DNA of 64,000 nt from an uncultured Pseudomonadota bacterium (GTDB lineage: Bacteria > Pseudomonadota > Gammaproteobacteria > Steroidobacterales > Steroidobacteraceae): the NCBI GenBank assembly GCA_902826575.1, contig CADEFJ010000001.1, forward strand, positions 1 through 64,000, read 5' to 3'. The notes beneath the pieces were generated by a model. That model saw only the letters and a list, made by a program, of their open reading frames with translations, was not told where the DNA came from and ran no database searches. This document shows, piece by piece, positions 9,394 through 20,332 of the stretch (position 1 is the first letter of the stretch; each line of letters starts with the position of its first letter). Both the position numbers and the translations under genes were made by a program.

Positions 9394-9399
9394 TACAAT
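9394..9399 (+). promoter_or_regulatory. Possible mutL -10 element
   Basis: TACAAT begins one base after the large inverted repeat ends and is followed by 6 nt and the mutL ATG. No Shine-Dalgarno lies between them. The -35 position would fall in the repeat arm and shows no good hexamer. Confidence 0.4.
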
Positions 9400-9405
9400 C
9401 ACTGC

Positions 9406-11214
9406 ATGTCGATTCGTGTCCTTGCCGGTGAACTCATCGACCAGATCGCGGCCGGCGAGGTCATCGAGCGGCCGGCCTCGGCGGTCAAGGAACTGCTGGA
9501 GAATGCCCTCGATGCCGGTGCGACTCGCATCGAAATCGACATCGAGCGTGGCGGCGTCGGCCTGATCCGCGTGCGCGATGACGGCGCCGGCATCGCGACC
9601 GCCGAGCTGCCGCTCGCCATTGCACGCCACGCGACCAGCAAGATCGCCTCGCTCGACGACCTCGAATCGGTCGGTACGCTCGGCTTTCGCGGCGAGGCAC
9701 TGCCCTCCATCGGTTCGGTGGCCAGGCTGCGCGTGGTTTCGCGCCCGGCGCACGCCGCGCAGGCGCACGAGATCAGCGTGGAAGGCGGGCAGGTGAGTGA
9801 GGTGAAACCCGCGGCGCATCCGCCGGGGACCACGGTGGAAGTGCGCGATCTGTTCTACAACGTGCCAGCGCGGCGCAAGTTCGTGCGCACCGAGGCCACC
9901 GAACTCGGGCATATCGCGCGCTGGGTCGAGCGCCTCGCACTGTCGCGGCCGGACGTCGCATTCCGGCTGCGCAGTGGTACACGGACCCTGCTCGATGCGC
10001 CGGCGATCGCCCCTGATGAAGATCCAGCGGCCCGCGTCGACGCCGTGCTCGGCGCCGAGTTCCTCGCGCGCGCACTGCCGGTGCGCCATGCGGCCGGACC
10101 TGTCGTGATCGAAGGCTGGATCGGCGCGCCGACGGCGTCACGCGCGCAACCCGACTCGCAGTACTGGTTCGTGAACGGACGCCATGTGCGCGACCGGTTG
10201 CTGATGAGCGCCGTGCGCCTCGGCTATCGCGACGTGCTGTACCACGGTCGCCATCCCGCTTATCTGCTGCAGCTGAGCCTCGATCCGCGGCTCGTCGACG
10301 TGAACGCGCATCCGGCCAAGCTCGAAGTGCGCTTCCGCGACAGCCGGCAGGTCCATGATTTCGTGTTCCGCGCCGTCGAGCGCACGCTCGCCGTGTCGCG
10401 GCCGGGTCCGGACAGCGCGGCGCAGGGCGCCACGGCGGCGCCCACCGCGCTGGTGTCGGTTGCAGCGGGGCAGGGCCCTCGGTTGCCTGCGCAGCCGGGC
10501 GCGATGCGTGCGCAGGCGGGCGACACACATGCGCTGCCGTTTGCGGGCGGCTCCATGCCCATGGATTCGCCGTGGGCGATCGCGGACAGCGTGGCGTCGC
10601 AGGCTGGCGGGACGGCGCCGCTGCCGGCGTCCGAGCCGCTCGGCACCGCGCTCGCGCAGTTGCACGGTGTTTACATCGTGGCGCAGAACGCGGCGGGCCT
10701 GATACTGGTCGACATGCACGCGGCGCACGAGCGCGTGCTGTACGAGCAATACAAGCGGCAGATGGGCGCGCAAGGCGCCTCGCAGGCACTGCTCGCGCCC
10801 GTCATCGTGCAGCTGAAGGAGCATGAGGTCGACGCAGTGATCGATGCGCGCGCGGAGTGGAGCGCGCTCGGCTTCGAGATCGAGCGCCTTGCGCCCGGGC
10901 GGCTCGCGGTGCGAAGCGTGCCCGCGCTGATCGGCAAACGCACCGACCTCGCGGAGCTGCTGGGCGATGTCGCGCGCGATGCGCTCGATGGCGGCGGCTC
11001 GCGGCATTTCGAGGAACCGGGTTATCGCCTGCTCGGAACGCTCGCCTGCCGCAGTGCCATCCATGCGCACCGCCGGCTCTCGCTGCCCGAGATGAACGCG
11101 CTGTTGCGACAGATGGAGGCCACCGAGCGGTCGGACCAATGCAATCATGGACGACCGACCTGGACCCGCCTGTCGCTCGCCGAGCTCGACCAGCTGTTCC
11201 TGCGCGGGCGCTGA
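9406..11214 (+). CDS. mutL: DNA mismatch repair protein MutL (endonuclease type)
   Basis: Couples MutS mismatch recognition to strand excision. The 602-aa protein has the GHKL ATPase motifs ENALDAGATRI (near residue 32), DDGAGI and GFRGEALPSI (near 93). A variable linker runs from about residue 330 to 415, followed by the dimerisation domain. DMHAAHERVLYE at about 436-447 fits the metal-dependent nicking motif DQHA-x2-E-x4-E, with Met for Gln. The later ACRSAIHAHRR and QCNHGRPTW also belong to the endonuclease site. This form is typical of bacteria without MutH, although the E. coli-like gene order is kept. miaA follows directly after the stop. Confidence 0.96.
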   Translation: MSIRVLAGELIDQIAAGEVIERPASAVKELLENALDAGATRIEIDIERGGVGLIRVRDDGAGIATAELPLAIARHATSKIASLDDLESVGTLGFRGEALPSIGSVARLRVVSRPAHAAQAHEISVEGGQVSEVKPAAHPPGTTVEVRDLFYNVPARRKFVRTEATELGHIARWVERLALSRPDVAFRLRSGTRTLLDAPAIAPDEDPAARVDAVLGAEFLARALPVRHAAGPVVIEGWIGAPTASRAQPDSQYWFVNGRHVRDRLLMSAVRLGYRDVLYHGRHPAYLLQLSLDPRLVDVNAHPAKLEVRFRDSRQVHDFVFRAVERTLAVSRPGPDSAAQGATAAPTALVSVAAGQGPRLPAQPGAMRAQAGDTHALPFAGGSMPMDSPWAIADSVASQAGGTAPLPASEPLGTALAQLHGVYIVAQNAAGLILVDMHAAHERVLYEQYKRQMGAQGASQALLAPVIVQLKEHEVDAVIDARAEWSALGFEIERLAPGRLAVRSVPALIGKRTDLAELLGDVARDALDGGGSRHFEEPGYRLLGTLACRSAIHAHRRLSLPEMNALLRQMEATERSDQCNHGRPTWTRLSLAELDQLFLRGR

Positions 11215-12171
11215 GTGGTGACGAGCAGCGCGCCCGCGCCGGTACTCGTGCTGACCGGGCCCACCGGGATCGGCAAGAGCGACTGGGCCCTGAGGCTCGC
11301 GAAAGAATTGCCGGTCGAAATCGTCAGCTGCGATTCGGCGCAGGTCTATCGCGGCATGGACATCGGCACGGCGAAGCCGGACGCTGCGACGCGCGCGATC
11401 GTGCCACATCATCTGCTCGACCTGCGCGATCCGGCCCAGGGTTATTCCGCTGGCGAGTTCGTCCACGATGCGACAGTCGCGCTGCGCGACATCCTCGCGC
11501 GCGGCAGGCTGCCGATCGTGGTGGGCGGGACCATGCTCTACCTGCGCGCGCTGCTGCAGGGCATGGCGCCGCTGCCGCAGGCGCATGCGGCGATCCGCGA
11601 TGACATCGATGCGCGCGCGCGGAGCATGGGCTGGCCCGCGCTGCACGCAGAACTTGCGCGGGTCGATCCGGCCGCTGCCGCGCGCATCCATGCAAACGAC
11701 CGCCAGCGCATACAGCGCGCGCTCGAGGTCTATTACGCCACCGGCACCGCGATCAGCACATGGCAGGCGGCGGGCGATGCGACCCCGCGCGCATTTGATT
11801 TCCGCACCACCGCGCTCGTGCCCGCCGATCGCGCGCTGCTGCATGCGCGCATCGCGCAACGCTTCGAGGCCATGATGGCCGCCGGCCTGCTCGATGAGGT
11901 GCGCGCGCTGCACGCGCGGTCCGATCTCACGGCGCACCATCCCGCGATCCGGGCGGTAGGCTATCGGCAGCTGTGGCAACACCTGAGCGGCGACTACGCG
12001 CTCGAGGAGGCGGTACTGCGCGCCATTGCGGCGACGCGGCAACTCGCCAAGCGCCAGATGACATGGCTCAAGCCCCCGTTTTCGTTGGAAAAAATAGACC
12101 CCGCGGCGCCCGGTGCCTATGCGCGATGGCGCGCCGGCGTGGCCTCGGCCTGGCGACCTCCTGTGTTATGA
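11215..12171 (+). CDS. miaA: tRNA dimethylallyltransferase
   Basis: Adds the dimethylallyl group to N6 of A37 in tRNAs reading UNN codons. The 318-aa protein has the P-loop [14 protein letters not shown] (near residues 12-24), the substrate segment [30 protein letters not shown], and the [12 protein letters not shown] helix, all diagnostic. The GTG at 11215 follows the mutL TGA with no gap; a second GTG is the next codon. hfq follows after 116 bp, as in E. coli, where promoters inside miaA drive hfq. Confidence 0.95.
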   Translation: MVTSSAPAPVLVLTGPTGIGKSDWALRLAKELPVEIVSCDSAQVYRGMDIGTAKPDAATRAIVPHHLLDLRDPAQGYSAGEFVHDATVALRDILARGRLPIVVGGTMLYLRALLQGMAPLPQAHAAIRDDIDARARSMGWPALHAELARVDPAAAARIHANDRQRIQRALEVYYATGTAISTWQAAGDATPRAFDFRTTALVPADRALLHARIAQRFEAMMAAGLLDEVRALHARSDLTAHHPAIRAVGYRQLWQHLSGDYALEEAVLRAIAATRQLAKRQMTWLKPPFSLEKIDPAAPGAYARWRAGVASAWRPPVL

Positions 12172-12287
12172 TGCACGGCACTTATGCCCCAATCGCATGG
12201 GGTTGCTTGCCGGCCGGGAACGCTCACCACGGAAGATGCCGTAACGGCCTTCGGCGCGCATCGAGATCACAAAACAAGGAGAACCCC

Positions 12288-12545
12288 ATGGCCAAAGGTC
12301 AATCACTGCAGGATCCCTTCCTGAATGCCCTGCGCAAAGAGCGCATCCCCGTTTCGATTTACCTGGTCAACGGCATCAAGCTGCAGGGGCAGATCGACTC
12401 GTTCGATCAGTTCGTCGTGCTGCTGAAGAACAGCGTGAGCCAGATGGTCTACAAGCACGCAATCTCGACTGTCGTCCCCGCCCGCAATGTTCGCGTGCCG
12501 TCCGCTGACGAAGCGGCTGCCGCCACGGAGCCCCAGGCGGAGTGA
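12288..12545 (+). CDS. hfq: RNA-binding protein Hfq
   Basis: Sm-like hexameric chaperone for small-RNA/mRNA pairing. The 85-aa product starts [19 protein letters not shown]. It has the Sm1 region ([22 protein letters not shown]) and the Sm2 signature YKHAIS, with the usual proximal-face residues Q8, D9, F42 and YKH. The disordered tail is short (about 15 residues). ATG 12288 has a clear Shine-Dalgarno AAGGAG 6 nt upstream. The 116-bp gap from miaA shows no convincing -10 hexamer. Confidence 0.97.
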   Translation: MAKGQSLQDPFLNALRKERIPVSIYLVNGIKLQGQIDSFDQFVVLLKNSVSQMVYKHAISTVVPARNVRVPSADEAAAATEPQAE

Positions 12546-12569
12546 CGAGCTTCCGGCCGGAAAGGCACA

Positions 12570-13925
12570 GTGTTCGAACGCCCACGCAGCGGTGAGCGCG
12601 CCGTGCTCGTGCGCCTCGGAGTGGGCGCACCTGCCGACCCCGAGGACATCGAGGAGTTCACGCAACTGGCGCGCTCCGCCGGAGCCGTGCCGGTGGCGAC
12701 GATCGCCGGTCGCCGCGAGCGTCCCGACCCGCGATTCTTCGTCGGCAGCGGCAAGGCCGACGAGATCCGTGCGAGCGCTGCCGAACATGCGGCCGACCTG
12801 ATCCTCGTCGATCACGCGCTGTCGCCGAGCCAGGAGCGCAACCTAGAGAAGCTGATCGGGCGGCGCGTACTCGACCGCAACGGCCTGATCCTCGACATTT
12901 TTGCACAGCGCGCACGCAGCCACGAGGGCAAGCTGCAGGTCGAGCTCGCGCAGCTGAAGCACATCGCCTCGCGCCTGGTGCGCGGCTGGACCCACCTCGA
13001 GCGCCAGCGCGGCGGCGGCATCGGGCTGCGCGGCCCGGGTGAAACGCAGCTCGAAACCGACCGCCGGCTGATCGGGCAGCGCGTGCGCGTGCTGGCGCGC
13101 CGACTCGAGAAGCTGCAATTGCAGCGCGAAACCGGCCGGCAGGCGCGCGCCGAGATCCCGGTGCCGTCGGTCGCCCTGGTCGGCTACACCAACGCCGGCA
13201 AGTCGACGCTGTTTCGCGCGATGACCGGAGCGGATGCCTACGTTGCGGACCAGCTGTTCGCCACGCTCGACCCACTGGTACGCCGCCTCGCGCTACCTGG
13301 CGGAACCGAAGTCGTATTCGCCGATACAGTCGGGTTCATTCGTGAGCTGCCGCACGAACTGGTCGCGGCGTTTCGCTCGACACTGACCGAAGCGCGCGAG
13401 GCGACCTTGCTGCTGCACGTCATCGACGCCAGCGACCCGCGCCGCGACGAGCATGTCGAACAGGTCAATGAGGTGCTCGCGCAGATCGGTGCGGGCGATA
13501 TTCCGCAGATCCGCGTGTACAACAAGATCGACCGGCTCGAGGTCGAGCCGCACCTCGAGCGGGATGCCGGCGGGGAACCCGTGCGCGTGTGGATTTCCGC
13601 GGCTCGCGGTACCGGACTCGATCTGCTGCGCGATGCGATCGCCGCGCGCCTGTCGCGCAGTGTGCGCGCTGCCACGCTGCGACTTGCGCCTGGCGCAGGC
13701 GCGCTGCGCTCGCGCCTGTACGCGGCTGGCACCGTGCGAGCGGAGCGCCCGCTGGACGATGGCGGCTACGAACTCGACGTGCAGTTGCCTGACGTCGAGT
13801 TGCTGCTGCTCGCGCGCACAACGGGCGTGCAGGTCGCTTTCGCGCACGATGCCGCGGGCATTCCAGTAATCCTCGATCGACTGCTAGAATCCCCTGTTCC
13901 CCCGGTGGCTGCGGAACACCGCTAG
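12570..13925 (+). CDS. hflX: Ribosome-associated GTPase HflX
   Basis: GTPase that binds the 50S subunit and rescues or splits stalled and heat-damaged ribosomes. The 451-aa protein has the HflX-specific N-domain, with WTHLERQRGGGIGLRGPGETQLETDRR about 60 residues before the GTPase domain. It has G1 GYTNAGKST (about 204-212), G3 DTVGFIRELPHELVAAF (near 252) and G4 NKID. The GTG at 12570 is preceded by GGAAAGG. It sits 24 bp after hfq in the classic hfq-hflX-hflK-hflC order. Confidence 0.95.
   Translation: MFERPRSGERAVLVRLGVGAPADPEDIEEFTQLARSAGAVPVATIAGRRERPDPRFFVGSGKADEIRASAAEHAADLILVDHALSPSQERNLEKLIGRRVLDRNGLILDIFAQRARSHEGKLQVELAQLKHIASRLVRGWTHLERQRGGGIGLRGPGETQLETDRRLIGQRVRVLARRLEKLQLQRETGRQARAEIPVPSVALVGYTNAGKSTLFRAMTGADAYVADQLFATLDPLVRRLALPGGTEVVFADTVGFIRELPHELVAAFRSTLTEAREATLLLHVIDASDPRRDEHVEQVNEVLAQIGAGDIPQIRVYNKIDRLEVEPHLERDAGGEPVRVWISAARGTGLDLLRDAIAARLSRSVRAATLRLAPGAGALRSRLYAAGTVRAERPLDDGGYELDVQLPDVELLLLARTTGVQVAFAHDAAGIPVILDRLLESPVPPVAAEHR
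13882..13890 (+). promoter_or_regulatory. Possible extended -10 promoter for hflK
   Basis: TGCTAGAAT, inside the 3' end of hflX, fits an extended -10 (TGn plus TAGAAT). It would give a leader of about 55 nt before the hflK ATG at 13953. No clear -35 is seen. Confidence 0.35.
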
Positions 13926-13952
13926 CTGCCCTTACCTGCGGCGCGTGAATCT

Positions 13953-15059
13953 ATGGCTTGGAATCAACCTGGCGGCAATCAGCAAAATCCCTGGGGGCGG
14001 CGTCCCGCTCCGGAGGGCATCGATCAGGCACTGAAGGAGTGGCAACGCCGCTTCGAGTCGCTGTTCGGCGGTGGCGGCGGTGGTGCCGGCACCGGCAAGG
14101 GCGGGCTGTCACCGCTGGTGCTGCTCGCCGTGGCGGTCGTGGTCTGGCTGCTGAGCGGCTTCTATCAGGTGCAGCCCGCCGAGCGTGGCGTACTGCAGCG
14201 GTTCGGCAAGTTCGTCGGCATCCGCGAACCGGGTCTCGGCTGGCGCCTGCGCGGCGTCGAAACAATCACCAAGGTCAATGTGTCCGAAGTGAACACCGTG
14301 AAGTACGAATCGCGCGTGCTGACTGCCGACGTGAATCTCGTCAACCTGGCCCTCGCCGTGCAGTACCAGTTCCGCGATCCGGAAAAGGTGCTGTTCGGGG
14401 TGCGCGATCCGGAGTCCTCGCTGCGCGAAGTCAGCGAAAGCGCGATCCGCGAGGTCGTCGGCCGCGGCGATCTCGAGGCAATCCTCGTATCCGCCCGCCA
14501 GCAGGTCACCGAGCGCACCAAGGAACTGATCCAGACCACCCTTGATTTCTACGGCACCGGCATTCGCGTCACGAGCGTCAACCTGACCGAAGTGCAGGTC
14601 CCGGAGGCGGTGGTGCCGTCGCAGCGCGACGCGAACAAGGCGATCGCGGATCGCGACCGCCTGCAGAAGGAAGCCGAGGCCTACCAAAGCGGCATCATCC
14701 CGGTCGCGGAAGGCGCGGCGTCCCGCCAGATCCAGGATGCCGAGGGCTACAAGGCGCAGGTGACCGCGATTGCCGAGGGCGAAGCGTCGCGCTTCACGCA
14801 GCTGCGCACCGCGTACGAGGCCGCGCCGGCGGTAACCCGCAAACGCATGTATCTCGATACGATCGAGGGGGTGTTGAAGAGTTCGAAGAAAGTGGTGATC
14901 GACTCGAAGGCAGCCGGCAGCAACCTGATCTACCTGCCGCTCGACAAGCTGACCGAGGGTCGCGCGGCAGGCAGCAACCCAGGCACGCGGCCCGCCGCGG
15001 CGGCGACCACCGAGGCCGAGACCGTCACGGTCGAAGGCCGCCAGCGGGGAGAGCGCTGA
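13953..15059 (+). CDS. hflK: FtsH protease modulator HflK
   Basis: SPFH-family membrane protein that, with HflC, forms the large cage around FtsH and modulates its proteolysis. The 368-aa protein has a Gly/Pro/Gln-rich cytoplasmic N-terminus, a single transmembrane segment at about residues 50-70 (LSPLVLLAVAVVVWLLSGFY) and an SPFH domain starting with QVQPAERGVLQRFGKF. A coiled region (DRLQKEAEAYQSGIIPVAEG) follows. Its stop overlaps the hflC start (TGATG), which suggests coupled translation of two subunits made in equal amount. Confidence 0.95.
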   Translation: MAWNQPGGNQQNPWGRRPAPEGIDQALKEWQRRFESLFGGGGGGAGTGKGGLSPLVLLAVAVVVWLLSGFYQVQPAERGVLQRFGKFVGIREPGLGWRLRGVETITKVNVSEVNTVKYESRVLTADVNLVNLALAVQYQFRDPEKVLFGVRDPESSLREVSESAIREVVGRGDLEAILVSARQQVTERTKELIQTTLDFYGTGIRVTSVNLTEVQVPEAVVPSQRDANKAIADRDRLQKEAEAYQSGIIPVAEGAASRQIQDAEGYKAQVTAIAEGEASRFTQLRTAYEAAPAVTRKRMYLDTIEGVLKSSKKVVIDSKAAGSNLIYLPLDKLTEGRAAGSNPGTRPAAAATTEAETVTVEGRQRGER

Positions 15060-15934
15060 TGTCCTCGCGTATCACACCCATCGTCTTCGTCGTCGTTGCG
15101 CTGCTGTTCGTCGCGACATCGTCGCTGTTCACGGTGCAGCAGACCCAGCTCGCGATCCGCACCCAGTTCGGCGAGATCCAGGGCGTCGACTACGGCCCCG
15201 GACTGCACATGAAGTGGCCGTTCATCGACCAGATCGCGCGCTTCGAGCGGCGCGTGGTCACGCAGAACTACGCCGGTGAGACGTTCCTCACCAACGAGAA
15301 TCGCGGCCTGCTGGTCGACTTCTACGTCAAGTGGCGCGTCGCCGATGCGGCCAAGTACTTCCGCGCCACCGGCGGCAACGAGGACGCGGCCGGCCAGCGT
15401 CTCGCCGATATCGTCAAGGACGGCATCAAGAACGCCGTCGCGCAGCGCACGCTGCAGGAAGTCGTGACCGCCGAGCGTGCGGCCGTGACCGGCGAGATGT
15501 TCGGGCGGGCGAGTACCGCCGTCGACGATTTCGGCATCGAACTGATGGACGTACGCGTGCAGCGCATCGACCTGCCCGATGATGTCGCGGCGCGCGTGTA
15601 CGACAACATGAAGCAGAACTTCGAGAAGCAGGCGCGCCAGTTGCGCGGCGAGGGCGAGAAGGACAACCAGCGCATCAAGGCCGAGGCCGACCGCAAGCGC
15701 ACCGAGATCCTCTCGACTGCCGCGGGCGAGGCGCTGCGCATCCGCGGCGAGGGCGACGCGATTGCCGCCGCGACTTACGCGCGGGCCTACGAGCGCAATC
15801 CCGGCTTCTACGAGTTCTACCGCAGCATGCAGGCCTACAAGACGGCGATCGGCAAGGAAGGCGATGTCATCGTCGTGAGTCCCGACAGCGAGTTCTTCAA
15901 ATACTTCAAGGAATCCGCGCCGGGCAACCGGTAG
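15059..15934 (+). CDS. hflC: FtsH protease modulator HflC
   Basis: Partner of HflK in the FtsH-regulating membrane complex. The 291-aa protein has an N-terminal transmembrane segment (ITPIVFVVVALLFVATSSLF), an SPFH domain (VQQTQLAIRTQFGEIQG, then GPGLHMKWPFIDQI) and a charged coiled coil rich in Arg/Glu/Lys at about residues 180-245. It ends in FYRSMQAYKTAIG, as in the family. ATG 15059 overlaps the hflK stop. Confidence 0.95.
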   Translation: MSSRITPIVFVVVALLFVATSSLFTVQQTQLAIRTQFGEIQGVDYGPGLHMKWPFIDQIARFERRVVTQNYAGETFLTNENRGLLVDFYVKWRVADAAKYFRATGGNEDAAGQRLADIVKDGIKNAVAQRTLQEVVTAERAAVTGEMFGRASTAVDDFGIELMDVRVQRIDLPDDVAARVYDNMKQNFEKQARQLRGEGEKDNQRIKAEADRKRTEILSTAAGEALRIRGEGDAIAAATYARAYERNPGFYEFYRSMQAYKTAIGKEGDVIVVSPDSEFFKYFKESAPGNR

Positions 15935-15940
15935 GCCGCG

Positions 15941-16138
15941 ATGTCGCTCGAGTGGTCCGACCTTGCCGGCGCGCTGGCGCTGCTGCTCGTCATCGAAGGA
16001 CTGCTGCCGTTCGCCAATCCCGCCGGCATGAAGCGCACGCTGGCGCGGGTGGCCGCGCTCGGCGAGCGTGAACTGCGTATCGCCGGCTTTGCGACGATGC
16101 TGGTCGGTCTGGTGTTGCTGTTTTTCGTGCGGGCGTAA
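15941..16138 (+). CDS. DUF2065 (YjeT-like) small membrane protein
   Basis: A 65-aa protein with two hydrophobic helices (about residues 8-24 and 45-63) and the family phrase LLPFANPAGMKRTLARVAALGERELRIAGFA between them. DUF2065 proteins regularly lie between hflC and purA in gammaproteobacteria, and this one does so with only 6 and 3 bp on its two sides. The function is unknown; the position suggests expression with the HflKC complex. Confidence 0.85.
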   Translation: MSLEWSDLAGALALLLVIEGLLPFANPAGMKRTLARVAALGERELRIAGFATMLVGLVLLFFVRA

Positions 16139-17401
<1,263 letters not shown>

Positions 17402-17419
17402 CGCGGCACTCGCAGCCTC

Positions 17420-19246
17420 CTACAGCGGCAGCAGCCAGGGAATGAGCGCGACGCTGATCGCGAGCGCGATCACGGTGTAGGGCGCGCCGATTTTCAGGAA
17501 GTCGCTGAAGCGGTAGTCGCCGGGACCCACGATGAGCGTATTGACCGGTGACGACACCGGCGTCATGAACGCGCACGAGGCCGCGATCGCCACGGTCATG
17601 GCAAACGGGTAGGGCGAGGCATTCATCGCCTCGGCGACGCCCATCGCCACCGGCGCCATCAGTACGGCGGTGGCCGTGTTCGAAATGAACAGGCCCATGA
17701 GGACCGTAATGACGAACAGCGCCGCCAGGATCGTGCGTGGACCAGCCTCGCCTGCCAGGCCCAGCAGGGCATTGGCTGCGAGTTCGACACCGCCCGTCCG
17801 CTGCAGCGCAAGCGCGAACGGCAACATGCCGACGATCAGCATGATGCTCTGCCAGTGGATCGATCGATAGGCGCTGTCGAGGGTGATGCAGCGCGTGAGG
17901 CCCATCAGCAGGCAAGCGATCAGCGCGGCCAGCACGTTGGTGACGACCCCTGCCAGCATCAGCACGATCATCACGCCCAGGGCGAGCAGGGCGTGCGGCG
18001 CCCGGCCCGGCGCCGCGATCACCTCTTCGTACTCGGCGGGCAGGTCGAGCACGATCAATTCCTCGCCGCGCGACTGCACCCTGCGGATCTGCCGCCAGCG
18101 GCCCGCGAGCAACAGCGTGTCACCGAGCCGCAGTCTGGTCTCGAGCAGCGCCTTGCCGAGTGACGTGTGGCCGCGCCGCAGGCCGACCACGTGCAGGCCG
18201 TATTGCGAGCGGATCTTCGCCTCGACGATTGTCTTGCCGATGAACCTCGAGTCCGGCGGGATCATCACTTCGACCATGCCGATGTCCTGCGACTGGTCCG
18301 AGAAATAGGCGCCGGACAGCGACAGGGGCTCGAGGCCCAGTCGCAGGCGCAGTGCTTCCAGGTCGACCTCCGTCGCCAGGTCGAGGAACAGGACATCTCC
18401 CTCCTCGACCTGCGTCGTCGGCTGGGGACTCAGCACGTGGTTCGCAAAGCGCCCGCTGCGCTCGATGGCGATGATATTGACGCCCGATGCGCCGCGCAGG
18501 TCGAGCTCCTGCAGGGTCCTGCCCACCATGGGTGATGAGGCGACGACCCTCAGCCGGTGTTCGCGGTCGGCAAGCTCGTACTTGTCGATCCATTCGGACA
18601 GGAACGGCCGGATGCGGACGGTGCCGCCTGCGCGCGCGGGCTTTTCGATCCAGCGCAGTGCGACGAGCAGGTAGGCGATGCCGATTGCGAGCAGCGGCAG
18701 GCCGAAGGGCGTGATGCCGAAGAGCTGGAAGCCCGCGTGGCCACGCCGCAGCAGTTCGCTGTTGACCACGAGGTTCGGCGCCGTGGCGATCAGCGTCAGC
18801 ATGCCGCTGTGCAGGGCGGCGAAACTGAGCGGCATCATCAGGCGGCCCGGGGAAATGCCGGTGCTGCGCGCGATGCGCAGCACGATCGGGATGAAGATCG
18901 CGACCACCGCCGTCGAACTCATCACTGCGCCGACGCCGGCGACGACCACCATCAGCAGGATGATGAGACGCGTCTCGCTGCTTGCGGCGCGCGACAGCAG
19001 CCAGTCGCCGAGTCGCTGCGCCACCCCGGTGCGTACCAGGCCTTCGCCGACCACGAACAGCGCCGCGATCAGCACGACGCTTGGATCGCTGAACCCCGCG
19101 AGCGCGTCGTCCATGTCGATGACGCCGGTGAGCGGCAGCAGGGCCATCATCAGCAGCGCGACTGCGTCCATGCGCGGCTTGCCGAGCGCGAACATCGCGA
19201 TCGCGACGAGCAGCAAGCCGAGGACGAGCTGCAGCTCGAGTGTCAT
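17420..19246 (-). CDS. SLC13 (DASS) family permease with two RCK_C domains
   Basis: Inner-membrane transporter of the divalent anion:sodium symporter family, in the subgroup with a cytoplasmic pair of TrkA-C/RCK_C regulatory domains. The 608-aa protein starts with several hydrophobic helices (LQLVLGLLLVAIAMFALG onward) and DPSVVLIAALFVVGEGLVRTG. The two RCK_C repeats lie at about residues 215-390, and the second membrane half ends with PVSSPVNTLIVGPGDYRFSDFLKIG, a family signature. The substrate (dicarboxylate, sulfate or other) cannot be read from the sequence. ATG 19246 overlaps the GT9 stop as ATGA; GTG 19255 is an alternative. Confidence 0.88.
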   Translation of the reverse strand: MTLELQLVLGLLLVAIAMFALGKPRMDAVALLMMALLPLTGVIDMDDALAGFSDPSVVLIAALFVVGEGLVRTGVAQRLGDWLLSRAASSETRLIILLMVVVAGVGAVMSSTAVVAIFIPIVLRIARSTGISPGRLMMPLSFAALHSGMLTLIATAPNLVVNSELLRRGHAGFQLFGITPFGLPLLAIGIAYLLVALRWIEKPARAGGTVRIRPFLSEWIDKYELADREHRLRVVASSPMVGRTLQELDLRGASGVNIIAIERSGRFANHVLSPQPTTQVEEGDVLFLDLATEVDLEALRLRLGLEPLSLSGAYFSDQSQDIGMVEVMIPPDSRFIGKTIVEAKIRSQYGLHVVGLRRGHTSLGKALLETRLRLGDTLLLAGRWRQIRRVQSRGEELIVLDLPAEYEEVIAAPGRAPHALLALGVMIVLMLAGVVTNVLAALIACLLMGLTRCITLDSAYRSIHWQSIMLIVGMLPFALALQRTGGVELAANALLGLAGEAGPRTILAALFVITVLMGLFISNTATAVLMAPVAMGVAEAMNASPYPFAMTVAIAASCAFMTPVSSPVNTLIVGPGDYRFSDFLKIGAPYTVIALAISVALIPWLLPL

Positions 19247-20265
19247 CGAGGGCACACGCCGCGCCAGGCCGCGATCACTTCGCCAGGCTGTATGCCGAGG
19301 ATGTCCGGCCTGCCGGCGACCTCGCCAGTCAGCACCACTGTCGCCGTATTCGCGCCGCCGGGGCGAAAGCGCCGTGGGTCGGCCACGCCGAACAGCGTGA
19401 CGGTGGGACAGCCGAGCGCGACTGCGGCATGCGCAGGTCCGGTGTCCACGGTGATCAGGCTGTGACTGCGCGCCAGCAGCGGCAGCAGCACGGGTATCGG
19501 CAGGTCGTCGGCGACGTTGTGCACTCCGGATACGCCGGCAGCCGCGGCGATGTCGGCGTTAAGCGCGAACTCTTCCGGCACGCCGAGCAGCAGCAGGGCA
19601 GCTTCCGGCAGCGCTGCGTGCACGGCGCGGATCACCTCGCCCCAGCGCGCTTCGGGCCAATACTTGGTGTTGCTCGCCCGGCGCCGGACGAGGCCGCGCA
19701 TCGTGCGCTTGTTGCCCGCCTGGAAGGCGACAAGGGTGCGGCCCGCGAGCCTGCGGCGTGCGAGCCAGGCATCGCAGGCCGCGGTCTCCTGTGCAGTGAT
19801 CTCGAGTCGCGCCTGCGCGGCGCGCGGCGGCGGTGGCGGTGGCGCGGGGCTCAGCGCGGCGGGTGTGAGCGCGGCCATGCGCAGCCAGCGTTCGGCGGTG
19901 TGCTCGCCCGGCAACCAGGGCAGATTGCGCACATCGCATACGAGATCGTCGGCGATGCCCGCCCGCGAGAGCAGCGCGCGGCCATGGCCACCGCCATCGC
20001 AGTACCACGCCGGCCCACTGCCCCGTGCGCGCAGCTGCTGCACGAGCCGCTGCTGGTCGCGATCGAGCCAGTAGGGCGTGCGCCGGCTTTTCAGCACATG
20101 GATCTCGCCGACGCCACGGCGCGGCGCAAGCAGCGGGCGCGCCCAGCCGCCGGAGGCGATCACGTCGACGGGTTCGCCGAAGCGCGCGTGCAGCTGTTCG
20201 ATCAGCACGGTGACCAGGACCATGTCACCGAAGGCGCCGCAGCGCATGAGGAGGGGACGGACCAT
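19243..20265 (-). CDS. Glycosyltransferase family 9 (heptosyltransferase-like)
   Basis: Probable envelope-polysaccharide glycosyltransferase of the ADP-heptose:LPS type, acting at the cytoplasmic face. The 340-aa protein has the GT9 N-terminus RCGAFGDMVLVTVLIEQLHARFG and the C-terminal nucleotide-sugar site VDTGPAHAAVALGCPTVTLFG near residues 270-290. It lies in a minus-strand run after sirB and is coupled to the permease by ATGA. No other LPS core genes are nearby, so the exact acceptor is open. Confidence 0.83.
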   Translation of the reverse strand: MVRPLLMRCGAFGDMVLVTVLIEQLHARFGEPVDVIASGGWARPLLAPRRGVGEIHVLKSRRTPYWLDRDQQRLVQQLRARGSGPAWYCDGGGHGRALLSRAGIADDLVCDVRNLPWLPGEHTAERWLRMAALTPAALSPAPPPPPPRAAQARLEITAQETAACDAWLARRRLAGRTLVAFQAGNKRTMRGLVRRRASNTKYWPEARWGEVIRAVHAALPEAALLLLGVPEEFALNADIAAAAGVSGVHNVADDLPIPVLLPLLARSHSLITVDTGPAHAAVALGCPTVTLFGVADPRRFRPGGANTATVVLTGEVAGRPDILGIQPGEVIAAWRGVCPR

Positions 20266-20332
20266 GCGGCATTTTGCGGGTCCGCGGCCCGCCGGTCCAC
20301 GTGTGCCGCCACGGCGCCGCGCCGGCGCCCGT

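Noticed and set aside
10138..12042. A 634-codon minus-strand open frame across mutL and miaA
   Set aside because: Antisense to two certain housekeeping genes with full motif sets; its composition is that of a shadow frame.
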